Source: Mycolicibacterium lacusdiani
Lineage (GTDB): Bacteria; Actinomycetota; Actinomycetes; Mycobacteriales; Mycobacteriaceae
Direction of reading: 5' to 3'
DNA: 64,000 nucleotides
NCBI RefSeq assembly: GCF_021916785.1
Contig: NZ_JAKCFC010000015.1
Coordinates: forward strand, 20,851 to 84,850
A model generated the notes under the pieces. That model made no database searches and was not told where the DNA came from. It was given only the letters and a program-made list of their open reading frames with translations. Position 1 is the first letter of the stretch, and each line of letters begins with the position of its first letter. Positions 40,725 through 48,497 of the stretch are shown here, one piece after another. The position numbers and the translations under genes were made by a program.

Positions 40725-41465
40725 ATGACCGAGCCGCAGCCGACGCCCGAGCGGTCCGACGCGGAGGCGGCGGCTGCGACGCTGCTGCGTCCGGTGCGGC
40801 TCGGCAACGCCTTCGAGGACACCGTCGGGCGGCTGCTCGAGACGATCCGGCTCGGCGTGCTGGCACCGGGGGAGTCGCTGCCCCCGGAACGCGAACTCGC
40901 CACCCGGCTCGGCGTCAGCCGCGACACGGTCCGCGAGGCCATCAAGTCGCTCGCCGAGGCGGGCTACCTGGTGTCGCGGCGGGGACGGTACGGCGGCACG
41001 TTCCTGGCCGAGGAGCTCCCCACACCCAGCCCCGACGGCATCCGGTTCAGCCGCGCCGACATCGACGACGCGCTGCGCCTGCGCGAGATCCTCGAGGTGG
41101 GGGCGGCACGCATGGCGGCGGGTCGCACGCTGACTGCCGGTGACCGGGAGACGTTGTGGGGCAAGCTGTGTGACGTGCGCGCAGCGGCGCCGGAGGACTA
41201 TCGACGGCTCGACTCGCGCCTGCACCTCGCGATCGCCGAGGCCGCGGGAACGCCGTCGCTGGTGCCCCTGGTCGCCGACAACCGGATGCGGCTCAACGAA
41301 CTGCTCGACCAGATCCCGTTGCTGTCGTTGAACATCGCGCACTCCGACGAACAGCACGAGGCGATCGTGATGGCGATCCTGGCCGGCGACGCCCAGGCGG
41401 CGGCCGAGGTGATGACCGCCCACGTGTGGGGCTCCGCTGCACTGCTGCACGGATTCCTGGACTAG
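40725..41465 (+). CDS. GntR-family regulator, FadR/FCD type
   Basis: 246-aa regulator. N-terminal winged helix (GESLPPERELATRLGVSRDTVREAIKSLAEAGYLVSRRGRYGGTFL) and a C-terminal all-helical FCD ligand domain with the Asp/His metal-site pattern (LDSRLHLAIAEAAG; SDEQHEAIVMAILAGD). ATG 14 nt after the SDR stop, last gene of the glnA4 operon and therefore its likely local regulator, probably acting at the repeats in 36245-36339. Confidence 0.9.
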   Translation: MTEPQPTPERSDAEAAAATLLRPVRLGNAFEDTVGRLLETIRLGVLAPGESLPPERELATRLGVSRDTVREAIKSLAEAGYLVSRRGRYGGTFLAEELPTPSPDGIRFSRADIDDALRLREILEVGAARMAAGRTLTAGDRETLWGKLCDVRAAAPEDYRRLDSRLHLAIAEAAGTPSLVPLVADNRMRLNELLDQIPLLSLNIAHSDEQHEAIVMAILAGDAQAAAEVMTAHVWGSAALLHGFLD

Positions 41466-41506
41466 CCGTACCGACCGACGTGGGCCCGCGGGGCTACATT
41501 GAAGTG

Positions 41507-41824
41507 GTGGACGATCACTCGGTCGAACGGGCGTCGTCGGCGCTGGCCGACGTCGACACCCCGGGGTGGTCACGGCGTTTCGACCTGCTGTCCGACTCCC
41601 ATCGGCTGGAGATCCTGCTCGGTCTGCACCGAGCGCCCGGCATCTGCGTGAGCGATCTGGCCGCCGCCCTGGGCCGCTCGGAGAACGCCGTGTCCCAGGC
41701 GCTTCGGGTGCTGCGCGGCCAGGGCTGGGTGACCAGCACCAGGGTGGGACGCTCGGTCAGCTACCGGCTCGAGGACGAGACCGTGCACGATCTGCTGCAC
41801 TGGATCGGCGCCCGGCACGGCTGA
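41507..41824 (+). CDS. ArsR/SmtB-family regulator
   Basis: 105-aa winged-helix repressor: RFDLLSDSHRLEILLGLHRAPGICVSDLAAALGRSENAVSQALRVLRGQGWVTSTRVGRSVSYRLEDETVHDLLHWI. The C-terminal helix has Asp and two His (ETVHDLLHWIGARH), but not in the exact spacing of the NmtR/CzrA site, so the metal specificity is uncertain. A TACATT box (41495-41500) 6 bp before GTG 41507 picks this start over GTG 41504 and suggests a leaderless message. A 12-2-12 type operator before nicT, two genes downstream, is a likely target. Confidence 0.85.
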   Translation: MDDHSVERASSALADVDTPGWSRRFDLLSDSHRLEILLGLHRAPGICVSDLAAALGRSENAVSQALRVLRGQGWVTSTRVGRSVSYRLEDETVHDLLHWIGARHG

Positions 41825-41891
41825 TCGGCGGACCCGGTACCAGTAGTGCGAAAACGCGCCGCGCTTGTTCGGCGTGCGCAACAGTCGATTC

Positions 41892-42743
41892 ATGAGCACG
41901 GTGAACGATGCGAATACTGGGACGGCGAATGCCGACGACGCCGACCGGACGCTGAAGGCCAAGCACCGGGCGCTGTGGGCGTCCGGAGACTACCCCGCGG
42001 TCGCGGCGGAACTCATCCCGGCCCTCGGCCCGGAACTGGTGCGGGCGTGCGGTGTCGAATCCGGTGACCGGGTGCTCGACGTCGCGGCGGGGTCGGGCAA
42101 CGCGGCCATCCCGGCGGCTGCCGCCGGCGCCGTGGTCACCGCGAGCGATCTGACCCCGGAACTGTTCGAACCGGGGCGCCGCATCGCGGCCTCCCACGGT
42201 GTCGAACTGGAGTGGGTGGAAGCCGATGCCGAGGCGATGCCGTTCGGCGACGACGCGTTCGACGTCGTGATGTCCTGTGTCGGTGCAATGTTCGCGCCGC
42301 ACCATCGGGCGACGGCTGACGAATTGGTCCGGGTGTGCCGGCCGGGCGGCACCATCGGGATGATCAACTGGACGCCGCTGGGGTTCATCGGTCAGTTGTT
42401 CGCCACGATCAAGCCGTATGCGCCGCCACCGCCGCCCGGGGCGAGTCCGCCGCCGTCGTGGGGCGACGAAGACCACGTGCGAGAACTGTTCGGCGATCGC
42501 GTCTCGGACCTGACGACGAGGCGTCAGACGGTCACGCTCGACCACTGCGTCGACCCCGAGGAGTTCCGGGAGTACTGGAAGCGCAACTACGGACCGACCA
42601 TCGCGGCGTACCGATTCAACGCCGAGGATCCCGAGCGGGTCGCCGCGCTCGACCGCGACTTCCTGCGGTTCCTCACCGACTGGCACCGCGAGGACGGCAC
42701 GTGGGAGGCCGAATACCTGGTGGTGACCGCGACCAAGCGCTGA
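41892..42743 (+). CDS. Class I SAM-dependent methyltransferase
   Basis: 283-aa methyltransferase of the UbiE-like Methyltransf_11 group. VLDVAAGSGNAA is motif I for S-adenosylmethionine, EADAEAMPFGDDAFDVVMS motif II, and RVCRPGGTIGMINW motif III. A stretch of prolines follows (PYAPPPPPGASPPPSW). ATG 41892 used; the frame is open slightly upstream. Lies between the ArsR gene and nicT; whether it shares their regulation is not clear. Substrate unknown. Confidence 0.85.
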   Translation: MSTVNDANTGTANADDADRTLKAKHRALWASGDYPAVAAELIPALGPELVRACGVESGDRVLDVAAGSGNAAIPAAAAGAVVTASDLTPELFEPGRRIAASHGVELEWVEADAEAMPFGDDAFDVVMSCVGAMFAPHHRATADELVRVCRPGGTIGMINWTPLGFIGQLFATIKPYAPPPPPGASPPPSWGDEDHVRELFGDRVSDLTTRRQTVTLDHCVDPEEFREYWKRNYGPTIAAYRFNAEDPERVAALDRDFLRFLTDWHREDGTWEAEYLVVTATKR

Positions 42744-42765
42744 TCGCGGGCCCGCCCCGGCATCA

Positions 42766-42793
42766 GGACATCTGTTCACGTGGACAGATGTCC
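42766..42793. promoter_or_regulatory. 28-bp operator palindrome before nicT
   Basis: Perfect 10-bp arms GGACATCTGT (42766-42775) and ACAGATGTCC (42784-42793) around TCACGTGG. The core can be read as two 12-bp halves around CG, the 12-2-12 layout of ArsR/SmtB operators. It overlaps the probable nicT -35 (TGGACA, 42781-42786), so a bound repressor would block transcription. The local ArsR gene at 41507 is the candidate binder. Confidence 0.65.
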
Positions 42794-42810
42794 AAACGGC
42801 GGCTTAGGCT
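42781..42810 (+). promoter_or_regulatory. nicT promoter, leaderless
   Basis: TGGACA (42781-42786), 18-bp spacer, TAGGCT (42805-42810), then 6 bp to the ATG at 42817. No Shine-Dalgarno. The -35 is embedded in the right arm of the palindrome. Confidence 0.55.
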
Positions 42811-42816
42811 CCCGAG

Positions 42817-43923
42817 ATGAGTGTCGAGTCCTCCTCAGCGGCGGCACCGGTCGTCCGCGCGGCCAGCTTCGACCGAGCCGACTGGACCTCGATCGCCACG
42901 ATCTCCGCGATCGTCGTCGCGCTGCACGGCTTCGGCTGGGGCGTCCTGGTCTTCGGCGTCGCACCGCAGCACATCACCCTCGGGTCGGCAGGGGTGTTCG
43001 GGATCGGGCTGGGCGTGACGGCCTACCTGCTGGGGGTGCGGCACGCCTTCGACGCCGACCACATCGCGGTGATCGACAACACCACCCGCAAACTCGTCGG
43101 CGAGGGCAAGCGGTCGGTCTCAGCGGGTTTCTGGTTCTCCCTTGGCCATTCCAGCGTCGTGTTCGGCCTGGCCCTGCTGCTCGCGCTCGGCGTCCGCGCC
43201 CTTGCCGGGCCGGTGCAGGACGAGGGTTCGCCGATGCTGCAGACGCTCGGGTTGATCGGCTCGGTGGTCGCCGGAACGTTCCTCATCCTGGTCGGCCTGA
43301 GCAACCTGTTCGCGGTCGTCGGCATCGCAAAGGTCCTGCGGCGCATGCGCTCCGGGGACTTCGACGAGGCCGAACTGGAACGCCACCTCGAGAACCGCGG
43401 CTTCCTGGCACGGCTCCTCGGCCGGGTGATGCGACGGGTGAACAAGCCGTGGCACCTCTATCCGGTCGGCCTCCTGATGGGCCTGGGCTTCGACACCGCG
43501 ACGCAGGTCGCGCTGCTGGTGCTCGCGGCGGGCGCAGCCGCATTCACACTGCCGTGGTACGCGATCCTCGTGCTCCCGGTCCTCTTCGCCGCCGGGATGA
43601 GCCTGTTCGACGCGCTGGACGGCATCTTCATGTCCCGCGCCTACGGCTGGGCCTTCCTCGAGCCCGTGCGCAAGGTCTACTACAACCTCACGGTCACCGT
43701 GCTGTCGGTCTTCGTCGCGCTCGTCATCGGCGTGATCGTGCTCGCCGGTCTGCTCGCCGACCGCCTCGGCCTCGAGACCGGCCCGTTGGCGGCGATCGGG
43801 TCTGCGGACCTCGAGTCGGTCGGCTTCATGATCGTCGGGATGTTCGTCGTGTCGTGGCTGATCGCGCTGCTGTTCTGGAAGTTCGGTCGCGTCGAGGAAC
43901 GCTGGAGCCCGCCGGTCTCCTAG
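42817..43923 (+). CDS. nicT: High-affinity nickel/cobalt permease (NiCoT family)
   Basis: 368-aa transporter with about eight transmembrane helices. The NiCoT signature RHAFDADHI occurs at residues 75-83, with LGHSSVV, GFDTATQV and AGMSLFDALDGIFM as the other conserved helices. Imports Ni2+ and/or Co2+; cobalt would supply the cobalamin genes 5-9 kb to the right, nickel an enzyme such as urease or hydrogenase elsewhere. Equivalent to Rv2856. Stop codon overlaps that of mtr in the palindrome CTAG. Confidence 0.94.
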   Translation: MSVESSSAAAPVVRAASFDRADWTSIATISAIVVALHGFGWGVLVFGVAPQHITLGSAGVFGIGLGVTAYLLGVRHAFDADHIAVIDNTTRKLVGEGKRSVSAGFWFSLGHSSVVFGLALLLALGVRALAGPVQDEGSPMLQTLGLIGSVVAGTFLILVGLSNLFAVVGIAKVLRRMRSGDFDEAELERHLENRGFLARLLGRVMRRVNKPWHLYPVGLLMGLGFDTATQVALLVLAAGAAAFTLPWYAILVLPVLFAAGMSLFDALDGIFMSRAYGWAFLEPVRKVYYNLTVTVLSVFVALVIGVIVLAGLLADRLGLETGPLAAIGSADLESVGFMIVGMFVVSWLIALLFWKFGRVEERWSPPVS

Positions 43924-45314
43924 ACGATCCCCAGCAGCGCGTTCTCGACGACCTCCGAGAGCGCGGGGTGAATCCAGTACTGACCCTTGGCCACCTCGGC
44001 CGCTGTCTGCCCGAGGCTCATGCCCTGGATCAGCGGCTGGATCAGGGTCGAGGCCTGATAACCCATGAGGTGCGCGCCGAGGATGGTGCCGGTCGCCCGG
44101 TCGCCGATCACCTTCGCCATGCCGACGGTGTCCTCCATGGCCCAGCCGTAGGCGGTGTCGCCGTACTTCTGCGTCTTCACCACGACGTCGTAGCCCTGCT
44201 CGCGCGCCTCGATCTCGGTGAGGCCGACCATGGCGATCTGCGGGTCGGTGAAGACCGCGGAGGGGACGAACCGGTGATCGCTCTGCGCCATCGCGGAGGT
44301 GTCGTCCCAGTCCTGCAGCAGGTTCTGCCGCACCACTCGCATCTCGTGGTTGGCCACGTGCTTGAGCTGCCAGGCCGACGACACGTCGCCGAGGGCGTAG
44401 ATCCCGCGTGCGGTGGTGCGCTGGTATTCGTCGACGACCACCATGCCGCCCTCGGTGACCTTCACGCCGGCCAGGTGTGCGTCGAGCCGGTCGCCGTTGG
44501 GGATGCGTCCGGTCGCGACGAGCAGCAGGTCGGCCTCGAGTTCCTGGTCGTCGTCGAGGTGGAGCACCACGCGGTCGCCGTTCTGGTGGGAACCCACGAC
44601 GTTCTCGTGGGTGCGCACGTCCCACTTGCGCATGGCGATGTCGGTGAAACCGTGGCAGATCGTGGGATCGCAGTGGGTGAGCATGCCGTCACCGCGCACG
44701 ACGATCGTCACCCGCACGCCGAGAGCCGAGAAGACGTGCGCGAACTCCGCCGCGACGAAGCCGCCGCCGACGATCACCATGTGCTCCGGCAGTTCTGGGA
44801 TCCGCATGATGGTGTCGCTGGTCTCGTAGTGCACGCCGCAGTCGATGATCGCCGGCGGAACGTTGATCCGGGAACCCGCGGCGAGCACCACCTGATCCGA
44901 GGTGAACTCCTCGCCCGCGTCGGTGTGCAGCGTGTAGCGGCCGTCCGGTTGGGTCGGTCCGAACCGCGTGTGGCTGCCGTAGACGTCGATGTTGGGCAGG
45001 GTGCGCTTGTACTGTTCGCCGCCCGCGGCGATCGGGTCGATGCGGCCGAAGACCCGGTCGACGATGTCGCGCCACCGGACGCCGTCGGTGTGCGCGTCGA
45101 TGCCGTATCGCGAACTGCGCTCGACGATCTGGGCCACCTCGGCGGCGTAGACGAACATCTTGGTCGGGATGCAGCCGACGTTGAGGCACGTGCCGCCGAA
45201 GACGCCCTCCTCGCACAGCGCGATGCGCATCGATCCGTAGCGGGGATCGAAGCCGGCATCGGGAATGCTGTTGCCGGAACCGGATCCGATGATGGTCAGG
45301 TCGTAATGCTCCAC
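43920..45314 (-). CDS. mtr: Mycothione reductase
   Basis: 464-aa FAD/NADPH disulfide reductase that regenerates mycothiol, the actinobacterial thiol. IIGSGSGNS is the FAD loop, GTCLNVGCIPTK has the redox pair Cys43/Cys48, VIVGGGFVAAEFAHVFSALGVRV the NADPH fold, and YWIHPALSEVVENALLG the C-terminal His-Glu. GSGSGNS instead of GGGPGG is specific to mycothione reductases. GTG 45314 gives the family N-terminus (EHYDLTIIG). Downstream of the lysophospholipase gene by 5 nt, same operon. Confidence 0.95.
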   Translation of the reverse strand: MEHYDLTIIGSGSGNSIPDAGFDPRYGSMRIALCEEGVFGGTCLNVGCIPTKMFVYAAEVAQIVERSSRYGIDAHTDGVRWRDIVDRVFGRIDPIAAGGEQYKRTLPNIDVYGSHTRFGPTQPDGRYTLHTDAGEEFTSDQVVLAAGSRINVPPAIIDCGVHYETSDTIMRIPELPEHMVIVGGGFVAAEFAHVFSALGVRVTIVVRGDGMLTHCDPTICHGFTDIAMRKWDVRTHENVVGSHQNGDRVVLHLDDDQELEADLLLVATGRIPNGDRLDAHLAGVKVTEGGMVVVDEYQRTTARGIYALGDVSSAWQLKHVANHEMRVVRQNLLQDWDDTSAMAQSDHRFVPSAVFTDPQIAMVGLTEIEAREQGYDVVVKTQKYGDTAYGWAMEDTVGMAKVIGDRATGTILGAHLMGYQASTLIQPLIQGMSLGQTAAEVAKGQYWIHPALSEVVENALLGIV

Positions 45315-45319
45315 GTGCG

Positions 45320-46357
45320 TCAGCCTCGTTCGGTTCGGGTGTTGGTGGGGGAGTCGTGCCCGGATCCCGATTCGGGCGCCGGTAGGAACCGGTCCAACCA
45401 CAGGTCGAGTTCCCGGTAGGCCGCAGCGCGCGGCTCCGGCAGCGAGAGGAAGACGTCGTGCTTGGCGTCGACGATCGGTGCCACGGTCGTGTGGTTGCCG
45501 ACGCACCCCGCCCACCGGGCGATCTGGGCGACGTCGAGAACCGCGTCGCCGCGCTGGATGCCGTCGGGGTCGAGTGCCTCGGGCACGCTGCGGTCGGACC
45601 GCAGGATCAGGTTGGGCACGCCGACGTCGAGCCCGCGGTGCAACCGTGCGTGCCCGCGGCGCACCGCGTTCAGCCAGCCGAACGTGACGGGAAATCCGCC
45701 CACCGGCTTCCAGTCCAGGTCGTAGTCGAACTCGCCGCCGTAGTCACGGTGCAGGGACGTGCCGTACCCGCCTGGCGTCGGCTTGCGGACGACCTGACGC
45801 TTGCGCACCCGGGCCAGCGCCAGCAGTGCCGCCGACGTGGGCGCGGCCCGCAGCACGGGAGGCCCGTGCAGGTCGAAGAACGGGCTGTTCAGGATAAGGC
45901 CGACGACGCCGGGCGCCTCGCTGCGCCGCCGCATCCGGTCGAGCCACAGCGTCGCGATCAGGCCACCGGCCGAGTGGCCGTACACGCACACCTGCGCCCC
46001 GCCGGTGTCCGACTCGACGAGGTCCAGCGCACGCACCAGCTCCTCGTCGTACCCGCCGAGATCGGTCGTGAAGTGCGGCGTCTGACCGGCACGCCGCGAC
46101 CGCCCGCATTTGTGCAGGTCGAGCGCGTAGAAGGCGAAGCCGCGCGCGGCGAAGCGGTCGGCCAGTTCGGTGTGGAAGAAGTAGTCGGTGTAGCCGTGCA
46201 GTGCGAGTACCGCACGGGTAGCGCCACCGCCGTCGCCGCGGCGGACCAGGGTGGCCACCAGATCGCCCTCGCGGTCCGGGTCGGGACCGAGCGGGATGGT
46301 CTGCTGCCAGTAGCCGGGAAGCACGTCGGGTTCCCACGCAGCCGCGGACCGAGTCAC
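45320..46357 (-). CDS. Alpha/beta hydrolase, lysophospholipase-like (Rv2854-like)
   Basis: 345-aa serine hydrolase. LALHGYTDYFFHTELADRF holds the oxyanion loop, YALDLHKCGRS the monoglyceride-lipase-type strand, and VYGHSAGGLIATLW the nucleophile elbow G-H-S-A-G. The catalytic His is likely in DAKHDVFLS. GTG 46357 lies 7 bp after a TACAGT box (46370-46365) with no Shine-Dalgarno, suggesting a leaderless start, and gives the length of Rv2854. First gene of an operon with mtr, divergent from mqo. Confidence 0.85.
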   Translation of the reverse strand: MTRSAAAWEPDVLPGYWQQTIPLGPDPDREGDLVATLVRRGDGGGATRAVLALHGYTDYFFHTELADRFAARGFAFYALDLHKCGRSRRAGQTPHFTTDLGGYDEELVRALDLVESDTGGAQVCVYGHSAGGLIATLWLDRMRRRSEAPGVVGLILNSPFFDLHGPPVLRAAPTSAALLALARVRKRQVVRKPTPGGYGTSLHRDYGGEFDYDLDWKPVGGFPVTFGWLNAVRRGHARLHRGLDVGVPNLILRSDRSVPEALDPDGIQRGDAVLDVAQIARWAGCVGNHTTVAPIVDAKHDVFLSLPEPRAAAYRELDLWLDRFLPAPESGSGHDSPTNTRTERG

Positions 46358-46515
46358 GACGTCAACTGTAGGGCCGCCCGCGGCGACGGTGTGGTGAGGA
46401 TCGCCTCGTGACGTAGTCGGCGAACGGTACCTGCGGCGACGAACGGGTACCCACCACCCGATAACCTGATGGACGGTAAGCCGTAAACGATGCGCGACCA
46501 CGAAGGACCTGACAG

Positions 46516-48039
46516 GTGACTGAGCTCAAGACAGTGAAGACCGATGTCGTCCTGGTGGGCGCCGGCATCATGAGTGCCACCCTCGGGGCGCTGCTGCGCC
46601 TGCTGGAGCCCAACTGGTCGATCACGCTCGTCGAGCGACTCGACGGCGCCGCTGCCGAGAGCAGCGACCCGTGGAACAACGCGGGCACCGGCCACTCGGC
46701 GCTGTGCGAGCTGAACTACACCCCGCAGCGCTCCGACGGAACCGTCGACATCAGCAAGGCCGTACACGTCAACGAGCAGTTCCAGGTGTCGCGCCAGTTC
46801 TGGTCGTACGCCGTGGAGAACGGGGTGCTGCCGGACGTGCGCAGCTTCCTCAACCCGATTCCGCACGTGAGCTTCGTGCACGGCTCGGAGAACGCGAAGT
46901 ACCTGCGCGCCAGGTACGACGCGCTGGTCACCAACCCGCTGTTCGCCACGATGGAGTACATCGACGACGAGGCCGAATTCGCCCGCAGGCTGCCGTTCAT
47001 GGCCGCCAAGCGCAACTTCTCCGAGCCCGTCGCGCTGAACTGGACCCAGGACGGTACCGACGTCGACTTCGGTTCGCTGTCACGGCAATTGATCGGCTAC
47101 ACCGCCCAGCGCGGGATGACGACGTTGTTCGGGCACGACGTGCGTGACCTGCACAAGGAGTCCGACGGCTCCTGGACCGTGAAGGTCGTCAATCGGCGCA
47201 ACGGCAACAAGCGGAAGATCAACGCGAAGTTCGTGTTCGTCGGCGCAGGCGGTGGCGCATTGCCGCTGCTGCAGAAGTCGGGCATCAAGGAGGCCAAGGG
47301 ATTCGGCGGCTTCCCCGTCGGCGGCCAGTGGCTGCGCTCGGGCAACCCCGAACTCGCCGCGATGCACCAGGCCAAGGTGTACGGCGCCCCGCCGCTGGGC
47401 GCCCCGCCGATGTCGGTGCCCCACCTCGACACCCGCGTCATCAACGGGCGTTCCTACCTGCTGTTCGGGCCGTTCGCCGGGTGGTCGCCGAAGTTCCTCA
47501 AGCAGGGCAAGGTCACCGACCTGCCGCTGTCGGTCAAGCCGAACAACCTGGCCTCCATGCTCGGCGTCGGCCTGACCGAGGTGGGCCTGTTGAAGTACCT
47601 GATCGGGCAGCTGGCGCTGAGCGAGGCCGATCGCGTCGACGCGCTGCGCGAATTCGCGCCAAGCGCAGTGGATTCCGATTGGGAACTCGACATCGCCGGC
47701 CAGCGCGTCCAGGTGGTCCGTCGCAAGGGCGCCGGTGGCGTGCTCGAATTCGGTACCACGGTGCTCACGGCCCAGGACGGTTCGATCGCCGGACTGCTGG
47801 GCGCCTCGCCCGGTGCGTCCACCGCGGTGCCAGCCATGCTCGACGTCATGGAACGGTGCTTCCCGGAGCGGTTCACCGCGTGGCAGCCGAAGCTCAAGGA
47901 GATGGTGCCGTCGCTGGGCGTGGAGCTGTCGACCGAGCCCAAGCTGTTCGAGGAAGTGTGGGCCAGGGGCACCGAGATCCTGAAGCTGGACGAGCCGAAG
48001 GCGCAAGTCGCTGCCGCGCAGGCCGTCGCGTCAGCGTGA
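46516..48039 (+). CDS. mqo: Malate:quinone oxidoreductase
   Basis: 507-aa FAD-dependent membrane-associated enzyme oxidising malate to oxaloacetate and passing electrons to menaquinone. VVLVGAGIMSATLGALLRLLEP is the N-terminal FAD fold; WNNAGTGHSALCELNYTP, FVFVGAGGGALPLLQKSGI, GFPVGGQWLR and LLGASPGASTAVPAMLDVM are family blocks. GTG start; a TAACCT box at 46462-46467 is a possible -10. The next gene overlaps its stop (GTGA). Confidence 0.95.
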   Translation: MTELKTVKTDVVLVGAGIMSATLGALLRLLEPNWSITLVERLDGAAAESSDPWNNAGTGHSALCELNYTPQRSDGTVDISKAVHVNEQFQVSRQFWSYAVENGVLPDVRSFLNPIPHVSFVHGSENAKYLRARYDALVTNPLFATMEYIDDEAEFARRLPFMAAKRNFSEPVALNWTQDGTDVDFGSLSRQLIGYTAQRGMTTLFGHDVRDLHKESDGSWTVKVVNRRNGNKRKINAKFVFVGAGGGALPLLQKSGIKEAKGFGGFPVGGQWLRSGNPELAAMHQAKVYGAPPLGAPPMSVPHLDTRVINGRSYLLFGPFAGWSPKFLKQGKVTDLPLSVKPNNLASMLGVGLTEVGLLKYLIGQLALSEADRVDALREFAPSAVDSDWELDIAGQRVQVVRRKGAGGVLEFGTTVLTAQDGSIAGLLGASPGASTAVPAMLDVMERCFPERFTAWQPKLKEMVPSLGVELSTEPKLFEEVWARGTEILKLDEPKAQVAAAQAVASA

Positions 48040-48497
48040 CGGTCGCTTCGAAGCGCAGCTGGGCCAAGGACCTCGACGCCGCGACGCTCTACGAACTGCT
48101 CAAGCTCCGCGTCGAGGTGTTCGTCGTCGAGCAGGCCACGCCGTACCCGGAACTCGACGGGCGTGATCTGCTCGCCGAGACCCGGCACTTCTGGCTCGAG
48201 GACGGCGACGGCGTCGTCATCTCCACGCTGCGGCTGATGGAGGAGCATCCCGGCGGCGAGAAGGTGTTCCGCATCGGCCGGGTGTGCACCAAGCGGTCCG
48301 AGCGCGGCCACGGCCACACCAGCCGGCTCATGCAGGCGGCGCTGGCCGAGGTGGGCGACTATCCCTGCCACATCAACGCGCAGACCTACCTGGAGGAGAT
48401 GTACGCCAAGCACGGTTTCGTGCGCGACGGCGACGAGTTCCTCGACGACGGCATACCTCACGTGCCCATGTTGCGCAGCGGCTTCCACGGTGGCTGA
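48036..48497 (+). CDS. GNAT-family acetyltransferase, ElaA-like (Rv2851c-like)
   Basis: 153-aa protein: TLYELLKLRVEVFVVEQATPYPELDGRD is the ElaA/YjcF N-terminus, GRVCTKRSERGHGHTSRLMQAAL the acetyl-CoA loop, and INAQTYLEEMYAKHGFVRDGDEFLDDGIPHVPM the C-terminal block. GTG start overlaps the mqo stop; its own 3' end overlaps the chelatase gene by 8 nt. Acceptor unknown. Confidence 0.87.
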   Translation: MTVASKRSWAKDLDAATLYELLKLRVEVFVVEQATPYPELDGRDLLAETRHFWLEDGDGVVISTLRLMEEHPGGEKVFRIGRVCTKRSERGHGHTSRLMQAALAEVGDYPCHINAQTYLEEMYAKHGFVRDGDEFLDDGIPHVPMLRSGFHGG

